Below are positions 1-6,900 of a stretch of DNA of 7,976 nucleotides, one piece after another (position 1 is the first letter of the stretch; each line of letters starts with the position of its first letter). The position numbers and the translations under genes were made by a program. The stretch is from Candidatus Acidiferrales bacterium (GTDB lineage Bacteria; Acidobacteriota; Terriglobia; Acidiferrales; UBA7541). The notes beneath the pieces are model-generated. The model was not told the origin of the DNA. It saw nothing but the letters and a program-made list of their open reading frames with translations, and ran no database searches. The stretch lies in NCBI GenBank assembly GCA_955651735.1, contig CATPAM010000196.1:1-7976 (forward strand), in the 5' to 3' direction.

Positions 1-205
1 CCACCACCACCTGCATCAATTGCGTTGCCGGCCGGACGAGGCCCGCCGCATGCAGCATGCGCTCGGCGCCGAGCAAGGAACTGCCGCCAAATTTGAAGGC
101 CACCAGCGATTCGCGAATGGCCGGCGAGCTCGCCCGCGCAGCCGCACGAGCGCTCGCCAAGTGGCGTTCTGCCAGCAATTCTTCTTCTGCGTTTTCCGGG
201 ATCAT
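1..205 (-). CDS. Aspartokinase, N-terminal part (monofunctional or fused to homoserine dehydrogenase), cut by window edge
   Basis: Aspartokinase phosphorylates L-aspartate, the first committed step to threonine, methionine, isoleucine and lysine. Only 68 codons are in the window. They read MIPENAEEELLAERHLASAR..., then FKFGGSSLLGAERM at about residues 37-50 and QVVV at the edge. The KFGGSS motif (K38-S43) is the nucleotide-binding signature at the start of the amino-acid-kinase fold, and AERM..AA.LV followed by VVV is the normal continuation. The ATG at 205-203 is chosen because AGGAG lies 8 bases upstream (214-218). This leaves about 36 residues, rich in Glu and Ala, before KFGG, which is longer than usual; a GTG at codon 35 has no Shine-Dalgarno. 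The visible part cannot separate LysC from ThrA. The Thr-rich leader upstream favours a threonine-controlled enzyme such as bifunctional ThrA (inference). Confidence 0.85.
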   Translation of the reverse strand, partial: MIPENAEEELLAERHLASARAAARASSPAIRESLVAFKFGGSSLLGAERMLHAAGLVRPATQLMQVVV

Positions 206-236
206 GACTGCCGCTCCTGTTGTTCCCGCGGGAGCG
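206..236 (-). promoter_or_regulatory. Ribosome binding site of the aspartokinase gene inside a possible sequestering hairpin
   Basis: On the minus strand AGGAG (218-214) sits 8 bases before the aspartokinase ATG. It is part of a perfect 6-bp inverted repeat, CGCTCC (236-231) and GGAGCG (217-212), with a 13-base loop that holds the palindrome CCCGCGGG. If the hairpin forms in the mRNA it would cover most of the Shine-Dalgarno. The stem is short, so a regulatory role is only a possibility. Confidence 0.4.
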
Positions 237-252
237 ACTCTAGAGGGGGTTG

Positions 253-293
253 AAATAAGAAACCCGCCGCCAGGTTCGCTTCGGCGGTGGGTT
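253..293 (-). terminator. Intrinsic terminator acting as attenuator in the aspartokinase leader
   Basis: On the minus strand AACCCACCGCC (293-283), an 11-base loop, and GGCGGCGGGTT (271-261) form an 11-bp stem with one G-U pair. It is followed directly by TCTTATTT (260-253). The stem lies 19 bases after the stop of the Thr-rich leader peptide and about 48 bases before the aspartokinase start, where an attenuator is expected. The U-tract is interrupted by C and A, so efficiency is uncertain. The 5' arm can instead pair with GGCGCGTGG inside the leader reading frame (333-325), which would give an antiterminator. Confidence 0.65.
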
Positions 294-312
294 GGAAACT
301 TTTTCTAGCTTG

Positions 313-426
313 CTAGCTGTTTCTCCACGCGCCGGAAGCCGTCTTAGTGGACGTAGTCTTAGTCGAGGTAATCGACATCGACGACGTCGCGCTGGTAATT
401 CGCTTGGTGGCGGTGGACAAAATCAT
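313..426 (-). CDS. Threonine-rich attenuator leader peptide (thrL-like)
   Basis: This short frame encodes 37 residues: MILSTATKRITSATSSMSIT, then STKTTSTKTASGAWRNS, then TAG. Ten residues are Thr and three are Ile; six of the ten residues at positions 20-29 are Thr. Such enrichment, in a leader 108 bases before an aspartokinase gene and just ahead of a terminator-like hairpin, is the signature of ribosome-mediated attenuation as in enterobacterial thrL. Expected logic: scarce charged tRNA-Thr stalls the ribosome at codons 20-29, freeing codons 32-34 to pair with the terminator 5' arm and allowing read-through into aspartokinase. The ATG at 426-424 has no Shine-Dalgarno, but a promoter-like sequence just upstream would place the transcript start only a few bases before it. 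The frame is open further upstream into the preceding gene, so the start is inferred. Not homologous in any way I can prove to thrL; the resemblance is in composition and position. Confidence 0.65.
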   Translation of the reverse strand: MILSTATKRITSATSSMSITSTKTTSTKTASGAWRNS

Positions 427-436
427 ACCAGTTGTC

Positions 437-465
437 AGATTACCATAAGCACCTTCCACTCCCAA
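437..465 (-). promoter_or_regulatory. Candidate sigma70-type promoter of the leader/aspartokinase transcript
   Basis: On the minus strand TTGGGA (465-460) and TAATCT (442-437) are separated by exactly 17 bases, and TGG before the -10 box gives an extended -10 (TGn). The -35 matches TTGACA at four of six positions and the -10 matches TATAAT at four of six. The predicted start, near 430-428, lies just before the leader ATG at 426, so the leader message would be nearly leaderless. It sits in the gap after the dimethylargininase stop codon (554). Confidence 0.45.
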
Positions 466-553
466 GCGAATAAAAGACGAAGTGGGCAACGAGGTGTCCT
501 GCCGATTAAGCTTTCGCGCTCGGGGACAGGGCCGGGACGAACCGCCTCCAACG

Positions 554-1327
554 TCAGGCAGTGGAAGCCTCGAACACCAGGCTCGAGCACGTGAGGCCGG
601 ACTCGGCCTTCTGAAGTTCGGAGATATCGAGCGGCGTGACGTGAAAACCATGCGCCTCCAGGCGCGCACGTGTCCGCGGGAAGGACGCCGGGAAAATCAC
701 CGTGCCGGCAATCGCCAGCGCGTTGGCCGCATGCGGCTCCTCAGCAGCGACATCAATCCATTCGAAACCGGCGAACGGTTTCGTGTCAAACCATGCGCGA
801 TTTGCCAACAGCGTGTTGCGCCCCACATAAGTAACCGCCGATTTCAGATGCAGGCAGCCGCTCACGGCAACGCTGACGACCTGATAGCTATACGGCGCGA
901 GGATGGACGCAAGCTGCCGAATGCCCTCGGCATTGGTGCGACTCGAAAGCCCGGCGAACAACCTTCGCTCCATACGGAGAAGATCGCCACCCTCGACCTG
1001 GCCCGGCAATTCCACGCGAGCAAGTTTGCGAAATTTGGCAAGCGCCTGCGCGATCGAAGCCGCTTCCGGCCTCCGCTTCTCCGTTCCTAGCGGAAAAACA
1101 ATCGCCAATTCGTCAAGCACTATCGCGGGATCTTCGACGAACATCGAATCGGGAAGAGCCGGCTCTGGCCGGAGAGAGACGACGCGCGCGCCGAATTTCT
1201 CAAGCAGCGCCTGGTAGGCGCGATGCTGCTCTTCAGCCTTGGCGAGATCGATCGGCTGCCGGGCGACAAAGGTCAACTCACAGTTGACGATGCCGGGACT
1301 GACGGCGCGCGTAATGGCGGTGAGCAC
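554..1327 (-). CDS. ddaH: N(G),N(G)-dimethylarginine dimethylaminohydrolase (dimethylargininase)
   Basis: The enzyme hydrolyses asymmetric dimethylarginine or monomethylarginine to citrulline and an amine in the cytoplasm; it belongs to the guanidino-modifying (pentein) superfamily. The 257-residue length fits the family (about 254-280). Visible motifs in order are LPDSMFVEDPAIV (58-70), VEGGDLL (111-117), SGCLHLKSAV (156-165), PRTRARL (217-223) and GLTCSSLVF (244-252). The catalytic triad is E112, H160 and C247, matching Glu114, His162 and Cys249 of the Pseudomonas aeruginosa enzyme as I remember it. The start is GTG at 1327-1325: it aligns with the usual N-terminus, although no clear Shine-Dalgarno is seen. 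It points away from the serine hydrolase gene at 1462 and is followed on the same strand by the aspartokinase leader. No convincing terminator lies after it, so some read-through into the leader is possible. A related arginine deiminase-type hydrolase is the alternative. Confidence 0.9.
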   Translation of the reverse strand: MLTAITRAVSPGIVNCELTFVARQPIDLAKAEEQHRAYQALLEKFGARVVSLRPEPALPDSMFVEDPAIVLDELAIVFPLGTEKRRPEAASIAQALAKFRKLARVELPGQVEGGDLLRMERRLFAGLSSRTNAEGIRQLASILAPYSYQVVSVAVSGCLHLKSAVTYVGRNTLLANRAWFDTKPFAGFEWIDVAAEEPHAANALAIAGTVIFPASFPRTRARLEAHGFHVTPLDISELQKAESGLTCSSLVFEASTA

Positions 1328-1390
1328 AGCCGCAAAGTGTACATGAAAATGCTTTCCGTGCTGCGCTGGTCCTCTGCTTCAGCGTTTGCG

Positions 1391-1399
1391 TGATATATT
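1391..1399 (+). promoter_or_regulatory. Weak extended -10 candidate upstream of the serine hydrolase
   Basis: TGATATATT contains TATATT (1394-1399) with a TGn extension, 62 bases before the chosen ATG at 1462. No recognisable -35 box lies 16-18 bases upstream. It is the best promoter candidate I see in the 134-base divergent gap between ddaH and the serine hydrolase, but the support is slight. Confidence 0.2.
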
Positions 1400-1461
1400 T
1401 CAGCTTCAAAGATCGGGACGATCTCCGCTCTTGTGCCCGAAACATGGAAAGGGTTGAGCCG

Positions 1462-2934
1462 ATGCCAGTATGGCGGCAAGCGTCCAAAGTAATCACCGCG
1501 GTTCTCCTTTTGTCGAGCGTAGCTGGCGTTGGATATACGGCAAACTCCGACGAAAAGTCCGCCGCAGCGGTTGACGAAGTCTTCAGCGACCTCACGAAAC
1601 CCGGCTCACCCGGCTGCGCCCTGGCCGTTTATCGCGACGGCAAAATCAACTACGCAAAAGGCTACGGCCTGGCGAACATCGAGGAAAACGTCGCCATCAC
1701 CCCGCAATCGGTCTTCGACATCGGCTCTACGTCGAAACAATTCACCGCCGCCAGCATTCTCTTGCTCGAGAAACAAGACAAACTTTCCGTCAACGATGAC
1801 GTTCGGAAGTTCATTCCCGAGCTGCCTTCCTACGGCCAGAAAATCACCATCCTGCAGTTGCTGAATCACACCAGCGGCCTGCGCGATTACCTGAGCCTGA
1901 TGAAGCTTGCCGGAATCAATATCGACAGCGTGACCACCGACGCCGACGCGCTTGCGCTGATCACCCGCCAGAAGGCCCTCAACTTCGCTCCCGGCAGCGA
2001 CTTTCTCTACAGCAACACCGGATTTTTCCTGCTTTCGGTAATTGTCCAGCGCGTCAGCGGCAAGAGCCTGCGCGAATTCGCCGCCGAAAACATTTTCGCG
2101 CCGCTGGAAATGACGCACACCCAATATCGCGACGACCATGCCGCGCTCATCGCCAATCGCGCGCTGGCTTATGAGGAACGGGAAAACAAGGACGGCTATA
2201 CGCTCGATGTTTCGTATTTCGAGCAAACCGGAGACGGCGCCGTGCACACCTCCGTCGAAGACCTGCTGAAGTGGGACGAAAACTTCTACAGTCCGCGCGT
2301 TGGCGGCAAGGAATTCCTCGGTGAAATCCAGCAACGCGGCACGCTGAACAATGGCAAAGTTCTGGACTACGCCAAGGGCCTGTTCCTCCAGGATTACCGT
2401 GGCCTGCAAACCGTGAGCCACGGCGGCGCGTGGGGCGGCTATCGCGCGGAGCTGCTGCGCTTTCCAGAGCAACATTTTTCCGTCGCGTGTCTTTGCAATG
2501 TCGGAGACGCCGGCCCCGCCAGGCGCGCGCACCAGGTTGCCGACATCTATCTCGGCAGCTTAATGAAGCCCAAGGAAAGCAAATCGAAGGAGAGTGAGAA
2601 CAAGGAAAAGAGCGAGATCACATTGGACGCGGAGCAACTGAGAAATTACTCCGGCGAGTATTGGAGCGAGGAGCTAGGAGTCGTTTACCGCCTCGGTGTG
2701 ACTGACGGCAGAATCAAAGTGCTCTCGGTTGCCGATGCCTCAGGATCGCCGCGCGTAAACAATTTTTCGACCGATATACTGCGCGCCGTCGGCGCCGATG
2801 AATTCGAGGTGGGCAAGTTCAGGGTCATCCTGCATTTTCAGCGCAACGCGAAGCAAACTGCCTCCGCATTCACGCTAGACGCTGGGCGTACGAAGGGCAT
2901 CGCTTTTCGGCGCAAGCAAGCGCCAGGAACCTAG
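1462..2934 (+). CDS. Secreted serine hydrolase of the beta-lactamase / class C family (PF00144-type)
   Basis: Family members are penicillin-recognising hydrolases: D-Ala-D-Ala peptidases, esterases or class C beta-lactamases; the substrate here cannot be told from sequence. With M1 at 1462 the protein has 490 residues. Residues 1-27 look like a Sec signal peptide (MPVWRQASK, then hydrophobic VITAVLLLSSVAGVG, cleavage probably near YTA). The catalytic core spans about 35-365: S89-T-S-K92 (SxxK nucleophile and base), Y183-S-N (YxN) and H320-G-G in place of KTG, as is usual for the esterase/peptidase branch. A charged linker of Lys, Glu and Ser (369-386) leads to a C-terminal domain of about 100 residues beginning LDAEQLRNYSGEY, like DUF3471-type domains. 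ATG 1462 is preferred because AAAGGG lies 8 bases upstream and the signal peptide starts cleanly there; ATG 1444 and 1390 are in frame. It converges on the winged-helix gene with a 10-base gap. Confidence 0.88.
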   Translation: MPVWRQASKVITAVLLLSSVAGVGYTANSDEKSAAAVDEVFSDLTKPGSPGCALAVYRDGKINYAKGYGLANIEENVAITPQSVFDIGSTSKQFTAASILLLEKQDKLSVNDDVRKFIPELPSYGQKITILQLLNHTSGLRDYLSLMKLAGINIDSVTTDADALALITRQKALNFAPGSDFLYSNTGFFLLSVIVQRVSGKSLREFAAENIFAPLEMTHTQYRDDHAALIANRALAYEERENKDGYTLDVSYFEQTGDGAVHTSVEDLLKWDENFYSPRVGGKEFLGEIQQRGTLNNGKVLDYAKGLFLQDYRGLQTVSHGGAWGGYRAELLRFPEQHFSVACLCNVGDAGPARRAHQVADIYLGSLMKPKESKSKESENKEKSEITLDAEQLRNYSGEYWSEELGVVYRLGVTDGRIKVLSVADASGSPRVNNFSTDILRAVGADEFEVGKFRVILHFQRNAKQTASAFTLDAGRTKGIAFRRKQAPGT

Positions 2935-2944
2935 GGAAGAGAAG

Positions 2945-3541
2945 TCAGAACCAGTAGCCGCCTGGCATCGGCGCGAAGTGCTGAATCCAGAGCTTGGTAA
3001 TGCCTGCGCCCAGCAGCATGCCGCCCAATATCAGGCCAATGATGCCCAGCGTCATCCATATATCCGTCTTGGTTGACTTCGCGTTCTCCGTTTGCGGTTT
3101 GCCGTCGACCCCATTTGCTGAAGCCACGGGAGCAATCGCCACCGGCACGTCAGCGAATTCCAGCCGAACAACAAGACAATAGCCCTTGCGCGGAATGGTT
3201 TCGATGTATAGAGGCTTGTCCGAGGAATCCCCCAGCGCCTGGCGCAGCTTGTTCACCGTGGTGTTGACGTTCGCGTCGTAATTGACGTGCGTGTCGGCCG
3301 GCCACAGCCGCAGCCGTAACTCATCGCGCCTCACTACTTCGCCTTGCTTTTCGATAAGCGCCAGCAAAACTTGATAAACCTTGCCTTGCAGCTTCAGCCT
3401 CGCCCCGTTTTTGCTTACTTCCTGGCGCTGCTGATCGACCTGGAAGGGTCCAAAGCGGATATACCGCGAGCTTAACGCGAGAACGCGACTGGACCCTGCT
3501 GCCATTTCAGGCTCCAGGGTTGAGCTTAAATTGGGTCCCAT
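2945..3541 (-). CDS. Small membrane-anchored winged-helix transcriptional regulator (CadC/ToxR-like)
   Basis: The 198-residue protein has an OmpR/PhoB-type winged-helix DNA-binding domain at about residues 27-125. It starts IRFGPFQVD and includes LKLQGKVYQVLLALIEKQGE, RRDELRLRLWP (71-81), NYDANVNTTVNKLRQALGD (87-105) and YIETIPRKGYCL (112-123). A polar linker (126-160) leads to one membrane span (161-186, IWMTLGIIGLILGGMLLGAG...), and only about 12 residues follow (QHFAPMPGGYWF). Acidobacterial relatives usually carry a large TPR or WD40-like C-terminal part; here that is absent, so any sensory input must come through the membrane segment or a partner. ATG 3541 has AAAGG 7 bases upstream; a GTG at 3544 is the adjacent alternative. 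It is divergent from the TonB receptor at 3956, an obvious candidate target (inference), and convergent with the serine hydrolase, 10 bases away. Confidence 0.85.
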   Translation of the reverse strand: MGPNLSSTLEPEMAAGSSRVLALSSRYIRFGPFQVDQQRQEVSKNGARLKLQGKVYQVLLALIEKQGEVVRRDELRLRLWPADTHVNYDANVNTTVNKLRQALGDSSDKPLYIETIPRKGYCLVVRLEFADVPVAIAPVASANGVDGKPQTENAKSTKTDIWMTLGIIGLILGGMLLGAGITKLWIQHFAPMPGGYWF

Positions 3542-3666
3542 CACCCCGCCTTTACTGCTATAGACGTACGAGCCGCCGAAGTGTTTATCTGGAATACGAG
3601 AAAAACCCGGGGTAGGTTTCCGTTTTGTGTCAGAAACTCTCTACAAATCTACGAAGCCATATCGTG

Positions 3667-3683
3667 GAAACTGTATAAGTTTC
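3667..3683. promoter_or_regulatory. Operator-like palindrome GAAACT-N5-AGTTTC
   Basis: A perfect 6-5-6 inverted repeat, GAAACT GTATA AGTTTC. A further GAAACT half-site lies at 3633-3638, and GTTTC occurs at 3616-3620. The spacer and right arm contain TATAAG on the plus strand and TATACA on the minus strand, so binding could overlap a -10 box. Nothing identifies the binding protein; the adjacent winged-helix regulator is a candidate. Confidence 0.4.
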
Positions 3684-3728
3684 AGGGACTGCACACGATG
3701 TTGAGGTCCGACGTTCCATAAATTTCAG
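3675..3728 (+). repeat. Imperfect 11-bp direct repeat (ATAAGTTTCAG / ATAAATTTCAG)
   Basis: ATAAGTTTCAG (3675-3685) and ATAAATTTCAG (3718-3728) match at 10 of 11 positions. They are 43 bases apart start to start, close to four helical turns, so both would face the same side of DNA. Tandem direct repeats are the usual binding pattern of OmpR-type winged-helix regulators, like the neighbouring gene product. Confidence 0.35.
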
Positions 3729-3838
3729 CTTAAATCAAGCCGAGTTCATTCCCAAGTATCTGAATAAACAGACGCTTACCTCTTAACCCTCAACTGAGCG
3801 ACAAATAAGACAGAAGTTTTCTCGCCTGGGCATTCGCC

Positions 3839-3855
3839 TGCCAATTTGGTTGGCA
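3839..3855. promoter_or_regulatory. Operator-like palindrome TGCCAA-N5-TTGGCA
   Basis: A perfect 6-5-6 inverted repeat, TGCCAA TTTGG TTGGCA, about 100 bases before the TonB receptor start. A single TTGGCA half-site recurs at 3915-3920. The arms differ from those of the palindrome at 3667-3683, suggesting a second DNA-binding protein if both are used. Confidence 0.35.
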
Positions 3856-3955
3856 CCGTTTATTGCGGGCACATCCTGTCGTTTTGCTCAATTGAATCAG
3901 CCGTCGTGGGGAAGTTGGCAATTCCCGCGTAAACGAGTCTTCGAAGGAGAGTGCT

Positions 3956-6900
3956 ATGCGCAGGCTGGTACAGGTTTCGGTGTTGGCATGGTTGTGCATT
4001 TTGGGTACAAACGTAGCGTTGGCGCAAAGAGTTACGGGCACGCTTCGAGGCCAAGTCTTAGACCCCGCGGGCGACTCGGTGCCAAATGCCCAAGTGACGG
4101 CAATGAACGAAGATACCGGTGTTTCCGTTACGATGAAGACGACTTCTGCGGGAACGTACACTTTTCCCAGCGTCCTTCCCGGAAAGTATTCGGTCACGGT
4201 AGAGGCTTCCGGATTCAAAAAGGTCGTCAGGTCAGGCGTGGTGGTGCAGGCCGATCAAGATAATGTGGCAGACGCCAGGCTGGATTTGGGGACGGCCACC
4301 GAAACGATCGAGGTAAGCGCATCAACGGTCGAAGTACAAACGGCCTCCTCGACGGTAAGCAACGACTACGATTCCAGCCAAGTTTCGAACCTTCCCACGG
4401 TTGGCGGAACACAGAACGGCAGCCCATTCAACTTGGCAATGCTGGCTCCTAATGTGATTGCTCAACCGGGAGGCACGGTTGGAGTTGGCGGGTCGGTCGG
4501 AGGTACACGGCCGAGAGAGAACAACTTCGTTGTGGACGGTGTGGACGATAACAACTTGGGCGTTACCGGTCCCAATTCTACGGTTATCCCGGACGCGGTG
4601 GGCGAGTTCGTGCTATTGACGAACCAGTTCAGCGCGGAATACGGCCATTCCGCCGGAGGCCAATTTATTCTGGTCACCAAAACAGGTACGAACAATTGGC
4701 ATGGTTCCGGCGAGTGGTATGCCCAGAACAGAAACTTGAATGCCATGGATAACCTAACTAAGGCCGCCATCAGGAGCGGGACGATCACCACACAACCGCC
4801 TTTTGATAACAACCGGTTCGGGGGCACTTTCGGCGGCCCGCTAGTTAAGGACAGGTTCTTCTTCTTCGGCGCCTATGAGTACACGACCCTACATGGCCAG
4901 GGCTCAGCCACCCCGCTCCTTGCACCGACGGCGAGCAGCTTGGCTACCCTTAAGTCTATGGCCGCCGACTCCGCAGTCTCAAATATTTTGAACAATTTTC
5001 CGGTGGCTGGCCAAGCCGACGTGCCCGCGAAGAACTGGCCGGTAGTAAATGGCACGCCAATTCCCATTGGGAACCTGACGATCTTCAGCCCGGTGTTTCA
5101 GCGCGAGCACGACGCTCAGTTCAATACTGACTACACGCGGGGAAAGCATCAAATCGGCACAAGATTCACTTTCAACCAGGAAAAGTTCATCTTTCCAGTA
5201 AACTCAACTCAGGCCGTTTTCAATCAAGACCAGCTGGTCCGCAACCGCAAAATTGCCCTGACCGACGTTTGGACACTCAGCAGCCATGTGGTCAACGACT
5301 TCCGCCTGCAGTATTCCTATTTCGGTGAATTTTTTGCGAATCCTTGCACGGTATGTCCGAACGATGTGACTATCGGCGACCTCGGAAGCACTACCATCGG
5401 GCCTGGGGACAACAATACCCAAAAGCAAAATACCTATCAGATCCGCGACAATGTTTCTTGGTCCCGAGGAAAACACACTTTCACATTCGGCGGCGAGTAC
5501 ACGCACTTCATTTACCCGCAATTCTTTTTAACCAGGAGCAATGGAGACTATTGGTACGGCACCACACAAGTTTTCATAAGAGACCTTAAGCCGGACAATG
5601 TGGGCAGAACGTTGCGCAATGCAGGAACCGGAAGTTTTCTTGGAACGCAGAGCTTGTTTGCCGTGTTCGCACAGGACGATTTCAAGTTGAACCCGCGCCT
5701 GACGCTAAACCTCGGTCTGCGTTACGAATACTGGACCAATCCTGTCGGCGACGATACACAAGCGCTAAATGCGATTTCCAATGTTCCAGGCGTGATCGCC
5801 TTCGGCAAACCAAAGACCGACAAGAACAACTTTGGCCCGCGAGTTGGCTTGGCCTGGGATGCACGGGGTAATGGAAAGACCGCTGTTCGTGCCGGCTTCG
5901 GCGTATCGTATGGCTGGAAGTTCCAGAACTTCGCCTCCATCACCTTGCCTCCGCAGTTGCAAAGCGAACTGAACGAACCCTCGGCCTGCACCCTGACGCC
6001 GCAACCGTCTTGGTGCGCGAGCGGAACGGGATTCTTAGCCGGTGGTGGCTTGCCGCAAACCTACATCGCGCCAGCCACACAGGCTGCGGCACGCGGACTA
6101 ACCACTAGCTTCATCGACGACACCGTCATGCCCAAGTACATGAACTGGACTCTGGCCGTAGAGCACCAGCTCTATCGGAACGCCACCCTCGAAGTGCGCT
6201 ACCTCGGCACCCGCGGTCTATCTTTGCCCGTGCAATTCCGTCGCAACCACATCAGCGCCTTCGATGCCGGGATCGCACCATTACCGACATTCTTCAAAAC
6301 GTCTGACGTTCCCGCCGCTTGGACGGCAAGCACGCCTACCGATGCACCCTTAAATGCCTTTAACTCCAACATTTATGCCCCTTATGGATTCCGCGGAAAC
6401 GTTACGGCCGACCCGCCCTTTGGCAGCAGCACTTACCACGGGGGCTCATTGAACTTCAAACAGCGGGCGCGTTACGGTATCACGTTAAATGCAAACTATA
6501 CCTACTCTCACGCCCAGGACAATTCCACCAATGAGTTCTTCACCAGCCTTCTCAATCCACGCCGGGCCCAGGACACGACTCGCCTTCGTGAGGATTGGTC
6601 TAGTTCCGACCTGGACGTGCGTCATCATTTTGCCCTCTCCCTGTTATACGAGGTGCCAAAGACCCACGCGGACAGCCGGTTGTTAAAGGCCGCTCTCAAC
6701 GGATATGAAGTCAATACGGTGTACATCGCCCAAACGGGACAGCCAGTCACACTGCAATCGGGTAATGCGGGAATTGACTCCAACGGGAATGGCGACACTG
6801 CGGGAGACCGCGCCTCGCTGAATCCATTGGGAACCGGCCTCGTAGGCTCCGACGTCTATGCGGTATGCGAACTGCCAGGCGGAGCGACCGGCCTGTCCAA

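Larger units (their letters stand above)
3542..3955. promoter_or_regulatory. Divergent regulatory region between winged-helix regulator and TonB receptor
   Basis: About 415 bases without a convincing gene. The region is visibly richer in A and T than its flanks. It contains a palindrome at 3667-3683, an imperfect direct repeat at 3675-3685 and 3718-3728, a second palindrome at 3839-3855, and the TonB receptor Shine-Dalgarno AAGGAG (3944-3949). I could not assign a clear -35/-10 pair for either divergent gene. The long untranslated stretch ahead of the receptor leaves room for several regulator sites. Confidence 0.5.

Noticed and set aside
427..669. Extension of the Thr-rich frame upstream to an ATG at 669
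   Set aside because: It would overlap the end of the dimethylargininase gene by more than 100 bases in another frame, and the Thr enrichment and promoter position fit a start at 426.
482..1217. Plus-strand open frames across the dimethylargininase gene
   Set aside because: They are shadows. The minus strand carries the complete catalytic triad and family motifs.
1606..2532. Long open minus-strand frame of 308 codons
   Set aside because: It is the aligned antisense register of the serine hydrolase, whose SxxK, YSN and HGG motifs show which strand is coding.
3851..3866. Near sigma54 promoter, TGGCAC...TTGC
   Set aside because: The GG to GC distance is 11 bases rather than the required 10, and the match overlaps the palindrome at 3839-3855. 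Sigma54 promoters rarely tolerate this spacing.
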